DNA from: Lingula anatina
Lineage: Eukaryota > Brachiopoda > Lingulata > Lingulida > Lingulidae
Assembly: GCF_001039355.2 (NCBI RefSeq)
Contig: NW_019775714.1
Location: 19,717-49,058 of the forward strand
Direction: 5' to 3'
DNA: 29,342 nt
Position numbers and translations under genes: made by a program. Of the stretch, positions 11,050 to 21,041 are shown in pieces. The notes below the pieces were generated by a model. The model did no database searches, was not told the DNA's origin, and saw only the letters and a program-made list of their open reading frames with translations. The first letter of the stretch is position 1, and each line of letters begins with the position of its first letter.

Positions 11050-12458
11050 GGTAACTTGACATTTTTAACTATCTACTAAGCGTATGTAGATCAATATTTT
11101 GAAACAAAAGGCATCATGGTTGAATAGTAATGTGGTTTATTTCATATTATAGTGGACCATTTTCTCCCTTTTCCCATTACATGGGATTCCACATACAAAT
11201 AATCCATGTCAAACATTCACTTTCTTTGAATGTGAATGATAAAAAGTAACCAACAAAAGTTGTTAAATTTTTCAATAAGATTTGCATAACAGAATTAAGA
11301 TGGAAAAGTGACAATTCCACAAGCAGCAATGTAGTTTACATGCATCACAGATACATTCAGCAGTGCTTTAAAAGTGAAGTCTGACTCGGAGGTAAAAACT
11401 TTTTTTTAATTCTTCAACTCTGATTGACCTCTTAGCAAAATGTGTCCAAGTTGACTAAATTCACAGAGATCAGTTATAGCAGACTAAATCCACATAGATC
11501 AGTTATACAAAATTTTTATGATACCAACAAGGATATGGTATCCAACTTGAGTAACATGGCTGCAGATATTGAAAAATATATTATTACAAACTTTTCTGAA
11601 AAGAATACAACATGAAAACAAGATAATTTGACATTAGGCATTTCTGGACATAAAAAACACTGTCCTATATGTAAAAATTACTTCCAAAAAGTTTTTGTCA
11701 GTTTTATATAGCTGCCACAGTACAAACTGTTTATCTACTATTTGTTTGTTTACTTGTAATATAAAAGTAAAACTTAAATTTTTAAAGTGAAAGGTTTACA
11801 AAGATGGAGATTACAAAGATCCAAACACCATGATTATAAGTGACAATTGCACCAATAACAAAATGCTTTACTAAAAAAACTCTGAGAATATTGTCATCAC
11901 CTCAGTATCCTGATTAAAAAAATAATAAAACTGTCCATGACTTATTGAGATAGGCCGTTAACATGCAAAGACAAAAGCGTGAGCTCCTTAGCAGAGGTGA
12001 TAATAAGATTAAATATTTTGAACAGGGAAAGAATTCTTATACTCTAATAGTCTATATTATATAATGCAGGCAAAATGATTTCATTTAAAAGTCTTCAGAA
12101 GAATTCACAATTTAGTCAAGGGAAAATGCAACAAATGGATATACTCTTTATGCATAGTTACTTAACATACGACGGGCTCCAATTATATCATATTGACTAT
12201 GGATATTAATTAGGATACCAAAATTGGGATTAAAATAACAGGAAGTTTCTTCGAGCTGAGAAAATATTAGAAACCTTAAAACTTCACCTGCTTCAGAAAT
12301 AAAATTAAAGAGATAACAGCTGGTCATGTGATATTGATATTTCACAATAAATACATTGTAAACAAGGCACAGAAATTTAATAATAAATTCTATTTTACTA
12401 CCAAAAAGGCAGTTCCTTAAACGCAATTTTCTGGAATTTGTGCCTTTCATTGGACAAT
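11050..12458. other. Intergenic AT-rich region
   Basis: No gene is recognised. It separates the 3' end of the RBM18-like gene from the convergent DNase II gene. The only structure noticed is a 29-bp direct duplication (GACTAAATTCACAGAGATC at 11453 and a near-copy at 11482). Confidence 0.5.
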
Positions 12459-12585
12459 GTGACCTCCATAGATGGCTATACTATGTAATAGTCTCTTAAG
12501 AGAGTATTACATAAAAAAAAAACTTTTTAGAAAAAAAACAGGGACTAACTTTGAATATCGGAATGGATTCAATAACCATTAGTTA

Positions 12586-12766
12586 GGCCACACTTTTTTA
12601 TTTTTATGGATGACATCCTCTGGGGACCCCAAAATCGGTGCGAGCGGGCGAAAAAAAAAAAAAACAGTCCAAAAAAAAAANNNNNNNNNNTTTTTTTTTT
12701 TTTTGAGAACGGACGAAAATCGGTGCGCGCGCAGGATGTCATCCATAAAATTTAAAAAGTGTGGCC
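12586..12766. mobile_element. MITE with TTA target duplication, nested in repeat copy C
   Basis: Terminal inverted repeats begin GGCCACACTTTTT and continue through TATGGATGACATCC on both sides. TTA flanks both ends (12583-12585 and 12767-12769), and comparison with copies A and B shows one TTA/TAA at the empty site. A 3-bp TWA target is characteristic of PIF/Harbinger elements. The centre has A and T runs around the N gap and a directly repeated AAAATCGGTGCG. No coding capacity. Confidence 0.8.
12681..12690. other. Assembly gap (10 N)
   Basis: Ten Ns between a poly-A and a poly-T run at the centre of the hairpin-forming element. The true length is unknown. An open frame that crosses it is meaningless. 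Confidence 0.99.
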
Positions 12767-12996
12767 TTAGTATGGAAAAAATTGTTGTTTACACCCGGAA
12801 AATTCAATTTTTGGCCAAAATGAACAGTTGTTATCCCTTTTAATCTTGCTTGACTGACAAAATATTCAGTAACTGTACAAAAGCCTTGTTTGTGTTAAAA
12901 TCTTTGAACTGTGTATCTTGTATGAGTACTTAACTCAGCAGCATATTCATTTTGCTGAGATATTTGGCAACCCATTTTGGAGATTAGTATAATCCT

Positions 12997-15900
12997 TTAT
13001 ACTTTGCAATGCTCAACCGCACCCACCAAGCCACTGAAAGACTTCCAGACCTGGCGGTTGTTCATGCACACTGTGCCTCCTCCTCTGTGAAGCTGACCTT
13101 CCTGGAAGAGGACAAAAAAAAACGTTCACTTGGATTTGATGTTTTATGCCATTCTTAATTAATAAATAATTTGGTTTTCAATGGCAGGTCAGACATTAAG
13201 AGAACAATGTCTAACTGTGCATTTCAAAAGGGAATTTTCAACATCAGATGCTTTTATTTTAATGTGGGTATTCATCAATTTAAAATACTGAATTGGGAAA
13301 AATAAATACCATACAGGTTCTGGAGACATGAGACATCATATCTTTGGGACATTTACGAACATAATTATCTATAATATAGCATCTTTAAACAAAAGAAAAA
13401 GATTGACTCTGTCACCTGTCTGTTTATGTCACCAATACAAGTCCAGTCTCCCTGTGTAGACTTGACAGTAACGGCCCACTTGGAATGGTCCTTGGTTTCT
13501 TTGAAGGCAATCTCTGTTTTAGGGAATGAAATACTCTGGATATTCTCCACCTAAACAGTAACAGAAAAGAAGAAAATATCAAAATAACCCATTGTATTCT
13601 ATGATACCAAATCCATGGTTTTACCATCAAGTCAAATTTTCCAGACCTAAAAAAAAAAAAAAAGTAAAATAATCTCCCACTCACAAATCAATAACGCACT
13701 TCTATGTTTTATACCATTTGTAATTCAATTTATTTAGTCATAAATGACAGGCCAAACACAAAGACATGTTTTCCTGTACATTCCAGTTAGTAGGAAATAT
13801 TGTCACAGGTTCACACAAATATAAACTGTGTGTTGTTATTATAGACCCTATTCAGAATAGGGGACTAACTAGTCCGAGGGTCAAATACTTCTCCACGCGA
13901 CATCTCTTCACGCAGTGATTATTAGCAGATTGGACGGCAAGCTTTGTAGTGGGTCACCATATTTGACCCTAGGACTAGTTAGTCTCCTATTCTGAATAGG
14001 GCCATAGACTTAAGGTGCATTCCCATAAACACCATGGGTCCATGTGGTTTGACCCAACTCTGCAGGGTCTCGACCCAACTCTGCAGGGACACTCGCTGAG
14101 TGCAATCAGCTAACTTGCATGGCAGGCCTCCTTTTGCATAATCACCAGCTTCTCTGTATTCGACTTAACATTAATCTGTTTAGCTGATGGCACTCAGCTA
14201 GAATCCCGCAGAGCTAAGTCAATCCATATAGACCGATGTGTCTATGGGAATGGGGCCTTAGCACTTACATGGAATGGGCCCTTGCAGTAGGATGGTGTCT
14301 TCCCCGGTCCATTCTGCCAGGTTTCTGTGTACAAGCTGCTGGCCAGGTATGGGCCAACATAGGCATCATACAAGTCTAGTGAAAAAAAATTAAATATTTT
14401 TTTTTTTATTCTTGTACTGATAATAGTGCATTTTGGTACAAGGGCTAGGATATAACATAGGAAATTCATGATGTATTCCCTGACTAAAAAGACAGAAGTG
14501 GATCCAGGGGTGGGTAGAGTAGGAACACACCCCCTCCCTTGACTGTGCCACTTCATATGTAACACTCCCTCCCCCCCCCCCAACCCCCATCCTGGACCTG
14601 CAAGTGCAAAGTATTTCACACCCCACACTTGGATACATAAAACACTCTTTCTTCTTGAAATAAATATAAATAAGAGCCAAACATGTTTCAGGTTTGTTTC
14701 GCTTTGGCCTTATTGATAACAGTGAAAAAGGAGTGGACATAATTCTAGCATTATTCAAGCAATTTTTCAATTCAAGCACAGCTAATTTTAATGAATTCCA
14801 TGTTTCAATATTAACTGAGATTACTCCAATGATACTACAATCTTGAATGTGACTTAGATTTCGTTTAAGTCTTAAATAAGTGGTGCAGAAAATAAAGAGG
14901 AAGGGGGCAGTGTGAAAATTACAAACAATTAAACAAGAATACAGAAGGGTCTTCAAAATTGAGACGCAAACTAACAAGGTGCATGCAGTGATGATAATAA
15001 CAATAATGGAATCTCACCAGCTCCAAAATCTGCATCCTTGGCAAAGACAAGGAATTTCTCTCCACCTGCAGAATTGATCATCTTTGTGCGGTTCCCATTA
15101 CGGAACTTGCCATGCAGCATGCCCAGGAATGCGCGGTCAGTGTGCTCAAACTTAGCTGGAAAGTTCTTGCCATAGATCCATGGTCGGTTGTATGTCATTT
15201 GTTGAGCTGTAGAAAATGAAAAGTTTGGGTCTTAATTAAACTTAAATACATGACACGATTTTAAAGCAACTCAAGTATGTCTATTCTTTAATCCCAAAAC
15301 TTCTAATAAAATGAATTTGGGTAGATTTTGAAAAAAAATGTGTAGTGCTCAGTATAGCAGAAATGAAAGAGACAAAAAACCCTGAAGATGCCAGTGTCAA
15401 AGCTAGTCATCTCTAGATGGGGGCATAAATACAACACCGAAATACCCACATTTCTGGATAACTCGGGAAGACTTAAATCTCTCTGTTGATTAAAAGATTA
15501 TTTTAACTAGGTAGTGACAATTTACGTGAGAAATCACTCATCAAGAGTGGTGTCAGCCTCTGGATGTGTTATGGACACACACAGAAATGACTTACCAATG
15601 GTGTCAGCCTCTGGATGTGCTATGGACACACACAGAAATGACTTACCAATGGTGTCAGCCTCTGGATGTGCTATGGACACACACAGAAATGACTTACCAA
15701 TGGTGTCAGCCTCTGGATGTGCTATAGACAAACAGAAATGTCTTATGGACATACACAGGAATGACTTAATAATGGTTTCAGCCTCTGGGTGTGTTATGGA
15801 CATACACAGGAATGACTTACCAATGGTGTCAGCCTCTGGATGTGTTATAGAAATACACAGGAATGACTGTCCATTTTCCCTAGCAGAATCCGGCCATGAG

Positions 15901-17773
15901 TATTTCTTGAATTCTGGAAATCGGGGGACACTATGCACCATCCAGAACCCAGTGTAAACATCCATGGCAAGGACACCTTTTAATATTGCAAATAAAAGAA
16001 ATATATGATTTATAAAAACTATACATTCTCCTTTCCTTTGGAATAAAATATTTTTCACCATTTGTAAATCTGAACATGGATAAGTAACAGCTGGTGACTT
16101 GATCTGACTTGGCTTGGAACTACAAGCATATTATTCTCTCAGTACCTTTTTGAGCTTAGATCCTTAGAAATTATTGTCACTCGAAAAGCATTTTACAAAA
16201 TTGCAATCTATAAACTGGCTTTTCAGATCTTTCTAACAGTGTCTGATTTTTTTAAATTCTCATAATTTTAAATGCAAAAATGGCATTTTCTCATCAGTTT
16301 TGGATAGTGCAATACCTTATTGATAAAGGAAAATTGCTAAAATTTCCTGGAAATTTGTCTGCGCTGTAATTTAGAGGTCTAACATGCATTTTTTTTTTTT
16401 TTTGCTTTTATTACTACTGCTCTTACAGGCTCAAGGTAAAGATCCATTGCCCTACCTTTAGTGTGTCCATACTCCTCTGTTTTCTCTCCACTGGGAGTCT
16501 CATCATTGTACATACCAAATGCCACTTCCTTTAATTAAGATATTATATTTAGTCAATATCAGGTGACTCCATTTTACACCCATGCAGCAGTTCACTTGAT
16601 TAAACCTGTACTAACATATTATTTAATTAAAAAATACATCATTCAATTTCATAATCAACTATACCTAAAATGACTTCAAAATATAGTTTTGAACATATAT
16701 ATAATAGATACAAAATATATCAATTTAAGCTAATACTGTTAAAATACTTTTTACCTCAGTGGTGTTTTCAGCTTTGTAAAGTGGCTCTAATGTCTTATAG
16801 ATGGCACCTCCAGTACTGTTTAACGAATTATTTGAAAGTGCCCATGCCCCTGACACAGTATTATTGTCCATATAGAAATATGCCAAGCCTTCCTTTACAA
16901 ATGGATTTGAGCTTTCTGCTATCTTGGGAATCTTGTAGGCAATAAACCTGTAAATGAGATTTCAATTTAAAAAATATATTTTTCTTGTCGATTTTGCAAA
17001 TATTTCATCCTTATAAAGACACACCTGATGGCACTTGTATTTATAGATGTGAGGTAGATATGTGGAGAGAGTGGGACTTTATCTATATGACACTCTTCTG
17101 TAATAGCCAGGTTACCATGTTGTCACTCTTTCAAAAAGGCATGGAACTGAAATTTAAAGTGTACCCACGATGAAAAAGAGGACTTAAATCATCAGCTAGT
17201 ACTAATCCTGTAACGCTCCATCATGTGAATTGTGCCATTCTGATGATTCATTACAACAACTTAAGCAAATAAAGGCTACTGGTGCATAGTCTCTGCATGT
17301 TTACAATTAACTGGGATGTATGGTCGCCTAGGCACTGTTCATTACATGACTCATGGAAGACAGATCAGCTGAATATAGGCATATGACCTGGCACGACCGA
17401 TTAACATTTTTGCCTCAATTACAGAGACTTCATCATCATGTGACTTGTACATTTGTAAATCTATAAAATTATCAAATCTATTTTTAAAAAATATAAAATA
17501 AAATAAAATAACTACTTCGAAGGTTGGACAGCGACTACTACACTACACTTTGATCTTAGCCAGGAAGCAAAATAACACCGCAGCGAAGGCTGAGATGAAT
17601 CTTTGAGATATCTCCGGCGATTCCCCAATAAAAAGACAGGTGTCAGTCCATTTGCACACCACTTACCAATCTACTGCCTTTCCATTCTCACCAACACACT
17701 GTAGGCTCGACCAACAGTTGTTGATGTAGATAGATAAACAGCAAATAAACAGCAACACGAAAGGTGTTTCCAT
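12997..17773 (-). CDS. DNASE2: Deoxyribonuclease II (lysosomal acid DNase), eight exons
   Basis: Coding exons, in order, are 17773-17667, 16947-16755, 16528-16456, 15976-15821, 15206-15018, 14375-14269, 13550-13416 and 13101-12997 (TAA). All junctions are GT-AG with consistent phases, giving 354 aa (human about 360). A signal peptide (METPFVLLFICCLSI) precedes QCVGENGKAVDWFIAYKIP. The two HxK catalytic motifs of the PLD-like DNase II fold are present: HTK at 122-124 (split by the exon 3/4 junction) and HSK at 297-299 in DHSKW. Family blocks include GFWMVHSVPRFP, MTYNRPWIYG and WTCIGDINR, and the end RGGGTVC...AVEHCKV matches the normal C-terminus. NNS, NST and NTT are N-glycosylation sequons. 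It degrades DNA from engulfed or autophagic material in lysosomes. Oddities are the splice-donor array after exon 4 and a MITE 8 bp inside intron 6. No convincing poly(A) signal was found. Confidence 0.95.
13846..14001. mobile_element. MITE with palindromic tips in DNase II intron 6
   Basis: Inverted repeats of about 42 bp run from both ends (CCCTATTCAGAATAGG, GACTAACTAGTCC, GGGTCAAATA). Each tip contains its own palindrome CCTATTC-A/T-GAATAGG. ATAGAC occurs on both sides (13841-13846 and 14004-14009) and may be the target duplication, though alignment is ambiguous by one to three bases. Non-coding. Confidence 0.85.
14013..14257. mobile_element. MITE with TTA target duplication next to the exon 6 donor
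   Basis: Imperfect terminal inverted repeats of nearly 60 bp share CATTCCCATA, GGTC, TATGGATTGAC-like and CTCTGC-GGG blocks. TTA is present at 14010-14012 and 14258-14260. The latter lies only 8 intron bases from the DNase II exon 6 splice donor (GT at 14268-14267). The 3-bp TTA duplication suggests PIF/Harbinger origin. Confidence 0.85.
15550..15867 (-). repeat. Tandem array of 51-bp units, each with exon end plus splice donor
   Basis: Copies start at 15550, 15601, 15652, 15703, 15775 and 15826 (plus coordinates): periods 51, 51, 51, 72 and 51. On the minus strand each unit holds the last bases of DNase II exon 4 (HPEADTI coding) and the donor. The donor string CCATTG|GTAAGTCATT is intact and identical at four boundaries (exon edges 15821, 15698, 15647, 15596) and destroyed at the 15775 boundary. 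The DNase II frame is open through all units down to a stop at 15534. The first donor in transcription order, 15821, gives the normal-length protein. Confidence 0.95.
17542..17568 (-). ncRNA. U2 snRNA 5'-end-like fragment (probable pseudogene)
   Basis: Minus strand reads GCTTCCTGGCTAAGATCAAA, then GTGTAGT. This resembles the conserved 5' part of U2 (GCTTCTCGG...GGCTAAGATCAAGTGTAGT), with several bases missing and one extra A. Sequence beyond it does not continue as U2, so it is a fragment, not a working gene. It lies inside DNase II intron 1, in the same orientation. Chance similarity is possible. Confidence 0.4.
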
Positions 17774-17810
17774 CCTTGCTTTCGGCTACTTGCTCGCCTG
17801 AAACTAAAAG

Positions 17811-17820
17811 GTCACGTGAG
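17811..17820 (-). promoter_or_regulatory. CLEAR-type E-box (TFEB/MiT site) upstream of DNase II
   Basis: GTCACGTGAG matches 9 of 10 bases of the palindromic CLEAR element GTCACGTGAC and lies 38 bp before the DNase II start codon. CLEAR sites recruit MiT/TFE factors to lysosomal gene promoters in animals. The motif is visible; binding is inferred. Confidence 0.55.
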
Positions 17821-17879
17821 GTCACTGAGTATACCGCGTGTCTAAATTTGACGTTAATTGAAATTCGTAACCAGAGACG

Positions 17880-17953
17880 TTTTTATGTATTCAAAAATAA
17901 AATCATTTAAAAAGTGATACTTTTTATGTATTCAAAAATAAAATCATTAAAAA
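17880..17953. repeat. 41-bp tandem duplication upstream of DNase II
   Basis: The unit TTTTTATGTATTCAAAAATA (first 20 bases) recurs after exactly 41 bp, at 17880 and 17921. Both copies continue through AAATCATT. AT-rich, between the two divergent genes. Confidence 0.85.
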
Positions 17954-18733
17954 ATTAACAATAAAAATTGATAAGCCACTTATATATTTCTTTTGTAATG
18001 TCTCAAATAATATTAATGCAATGTTCAACTTTATGGTGCATGTAAATATTGGGTCAACTTTGACCTCTTTTAACCTCAAAGCCTTCAAAGCCCAAAATGA
18101 TATATTATTTTCCGTAACAAAAAGATTCTGCCTTGGTTTTAATTTTTGAAATTTTTGTGTATCAGTAATTTAAACTTTTTATGACCATTTTCTTTAAATT
18201 TTACTTCTTATTTTTGTTTTGCAAAGTTCATGATTGTTATTTTTCCTAACCTTTTCTAAAATCCCACATTAGGGCTCCGTTCTTTCTCAGATAAGCATGC
18301 ATTCAACCCATGCCTCTCAAGTTCAACGCCGGGACTTAAAGTCACGTAGCCCACCTTCCGAAGCTCACCGCTTGCTGCTTGCTGCTACAGTTGATCGACA
18401 GAACTCAAACTTTAGTCTACCCAAATTGATTTAAACGATACGTGCATTTGACCCAATCTATAACAGGTGAGGATTGAGCACATTGTAAACAAGTTACGTA
18501 ACGACATATTAAACCTAACTAGCTGTGGTGAGTTGGGACTGAGACTTAGAAAGTGATAGTTGTAGCAGATCGATGTCTTATCTCAGCCAAGCATGAACTG
18601 AGCCTTTACTGACTTTACTGGGCATTGATTGGCATTACTGTAAATCACTGACTTAAAAACACTAGCTGTTGACTGTAGTGTTTATCACTCTCTGTCTGTA
18701 AAAATCTCTTCACACAGAGTCATCATAACCAAG

Positions 18734-20022
18734 GTAAGCAAGCAAAGCATGATTTGACAAACGTAATGCAAATGTGTGTTAAGAATAATTTTTATTTCAT
18801 AAATCTAAAAAATCACTTTGAAGACGTACTCTGTAGTACATAAGGAGGCCAATTTTCTTGCTAAATACTCAAGTTTATTGTTGACATCTGTTTATACAAT
18901 TTGATGTATTTCTTTTTGCTTTCCTTATGTGTACATATTGGTTGAATTATTTACTTGAGTATATTTCCTAACTATATAGTTATACACACACAAGATATAC
19001 ACGTTAAGGTGCACATAACTATAAAACGAAAGACAGCTTGTACAGTATCTGCATGTCAGCTGCCATGTGGGAGGCCCAGCCCCTTAAATTTTTTGCTTGC
19101 CCCTCACCTTACTGCTTTAAACCTGGATATTTGCCTTCGACATTTGTCTAAGAGTGGTGCTACCTTGAAAGTGTACACACATAAATTGAAATATGGACAT
19201 TGATGTTAATGTACCAAGGGTGACTATTCGTGTAGTGCAGATATTGTGCTGTCAATCTCTAACACCATTTAAGTGCAGTTGGAAACAATAATTTAGACTC
19301 TAATACTTTAGATCTTATAAAGCAACTAAGATTATGAAATGATGTCTGCAGAAGATGCATGTAGTAAGGGATGGATATGGGATCACCATGGCAACTTGAG
19401 GTATACATGCACTGTAGACCATTTGCACATGTTGTTGAACATTTATGCAGTCGTGACTGGTCAGCAAAAAGTGACTATTGTGTGCAGAAATAATATGCAA
19501 CCTTGGCAAATTTCACTGTGGTACAGCAAATGTGCAGGAGAAAGTTATTGAAATGAATAATTCAATATTTTTTCATTGTTATTCATAAAGCTAGGATTGT
19601 TGGTATAATGTTCTTGATAACATCAAGGACATCCGTACTTTATTGGTGCTACAAAAAATGAGCCAACTCAAAGGTGGTTAGAGTCTCTGTATCAAGGCCA
19701 CCAGTGCCAAGGTCAATTTGAATCACTTTCACTTGTAAAGGCCTTTTACTAGTAAACAACCTAGTTACTATTTAATACCTATCTGGCATTTATCTGCAGA
19801 GGTACAGTGGTTCAAGTCAAAGCATTGATTAATCTCTCAAGGTGTTCATTGATCTTGGGTATAGGTAACTAACTGAAGAGAAGAAAGCAGTGTATACTAG
19901 TAGTATGACTGTCTAGTAAATTAACTGTAACATGAAGAACTATGGTAAAAAATGTCAATTTCAAAGGTGAAAATGTGAATAACCCTTTTTTTTCTAGTCT
20001 GCCTTTAATTTTATGAAACAAG

Positions 20023-20054
<32 letters not shown>

Positions 20055-21037
20055 TCATAAACATAGTCAATTGAATATGGAATGTTTGACCTTTACCTGA
20101 CACAAAACCTTGCAATACTGAACTTAAAATTAGTCTAGGAATGAATCAGAATTAACAAAAATATCAAAGTTGTGACATATGTCAACAATAATATTTGAAC
20201 ATTACCAAAACATGTCAGACATGGGCTTGGGTTACACTTCCACTTTAATGTTAATAATATATAAATATACTGGTTCATTAACAAAACACTGAACATCTTT
20301 TACAGACTAATACAGTGTAGGCACTATTTATTGGTTATGTATAACTTTATACTGGGGATGATTAATTTAAAAAATCACACAGCACTCAGTGTATGAATAT
20401 ACCAGGTCCAATAATTGAAGTTGTTCAGCTATATGGAAGAAGCTAAACTACAGAAGGCTTTTTTCTTTGCCTAAATGTACCTCAACATGCAGCAGTGTCG
20501 TTAGTTCATGCATGTTTTAAATTGTGCCTTAAAAGCAGTCTAGAAATAATTTATTTCATGGCGAGACGACTGTGAAAAATAACCACGTGATGGTTTGGAG
20601 ACAGACTTAGTGCAGTGCTTTGAAAGCTAGGACAGGTAGAAGTGACTGGGATGATATTTCTACCTGTCCTAGCTGTTTCAGGGCATTCAAAAATTTTAAT
20701 TCTTTGTACATAACAGAAATTTTATGTGTGGGCATCCAGTAAGTGTGAAAATAAAGAACCATGCATCGTTCATCTCTGAAGCTCAACCTCTATTTCCTAT
20801 CCATGTTTTGTTGTAAATTAATAACCAAGATTCCCTTATGGACTTGGTTTGACACTATTTTGTTTCTTAATTGTCATTTGTTTAAAAAAATTACCAAGTT
20901 TTTCCAACTCATGTAGGTATTTCACTGGGTTAAAAAAGAGGTCAACAATATTATTGCAACTGACTACCATATATAACTTGTTACATTTTTGTAGTCTTTT
21001 AATCTGAATCGTCTGTATTTCTTGCATGTTTTTAAAG
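18734..21037. other. Probable 5' intron of the urate oxidase gene
   Basis: No coding region is recognised. It contains a T-run at 20023-20049 and a perfect hairpin at 20625-20674. The open frame at 18955-19203 has no recognisable domain and I do not call it a gene. Confidence 0.4.
20625..20674 (+). repeat. Perfect 17-bp stem hairpin
   Basis: AGCTAGGACAGGTAGAA (20625-20641) pairs with TTCTACCTGTCCTAGCT (20658-20674) across a 16-base loop. Imperfect pairing continues outward (AGTGCTTTGAA against the complement of the GTTTCAGGGCATT side), giving a fold of about 75-80 nt, the size of a microRNA precursor or a decayed miniature transposon. Confidence 0.8.
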
Positions 21038-21041
21038 CACC

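Larger units (their letters stand above)
12459..12840 (+). repeat. Interspersed repeat family, copy C, interrupted by a nested element
   Basis: This plus-orientation copy matches copies A and B from GTGACCTCCAT to TTTTTGGCCAAAATGAACAG, but is split at CCATTAG by a 181-bp insertion (12586-12766). The intact copies give the empty-site sequence. Confidence 0.85.
17774..18733. promoter_or_regulatory. Bidirectional upstream region of DNase II and urate oxidase
   Basis: The two genes are head-to-head. On the plus side, good donors at ATAACAG|GTGAGG (exon edge 18466) and CCAAG|GTAAGC (18733) could end one or two non-coding 5' exons. These would splice to the acceptor TTTTTAAAG at 21037, four bases before the urate oxidase ATG. 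No TATA box is obvious on either side. The 5' exons are proposals only. Confidence 0.4.

Noticed and set aside
12610-12843. 77-aa open frame crossing the N gap
   Set aside because: It consists of poly-A/poly-T translation and transposon sequence and spans unknown bases.
14242-14977. 128-aa and 195-aa minus-strand open frames as separate genes
   Set aside because: They only extend DNase II exon 6 into its introns, or read intron sequence; the splice sites explain the coding part.
15514-15957. Plus-strand 147-aa open frame with VSASGCAMDTHRNDLPM repeats
   Set aside because: It is the antisense translation of the 51-bp array and exon 4 of DNase II; the minus strand fits the family.
18955-19203. 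82-aa open frame as a small gene
   Set aside because: No homology recognised, no codon or motif support, and it lies in the likely 5' intron of urate oxidase.
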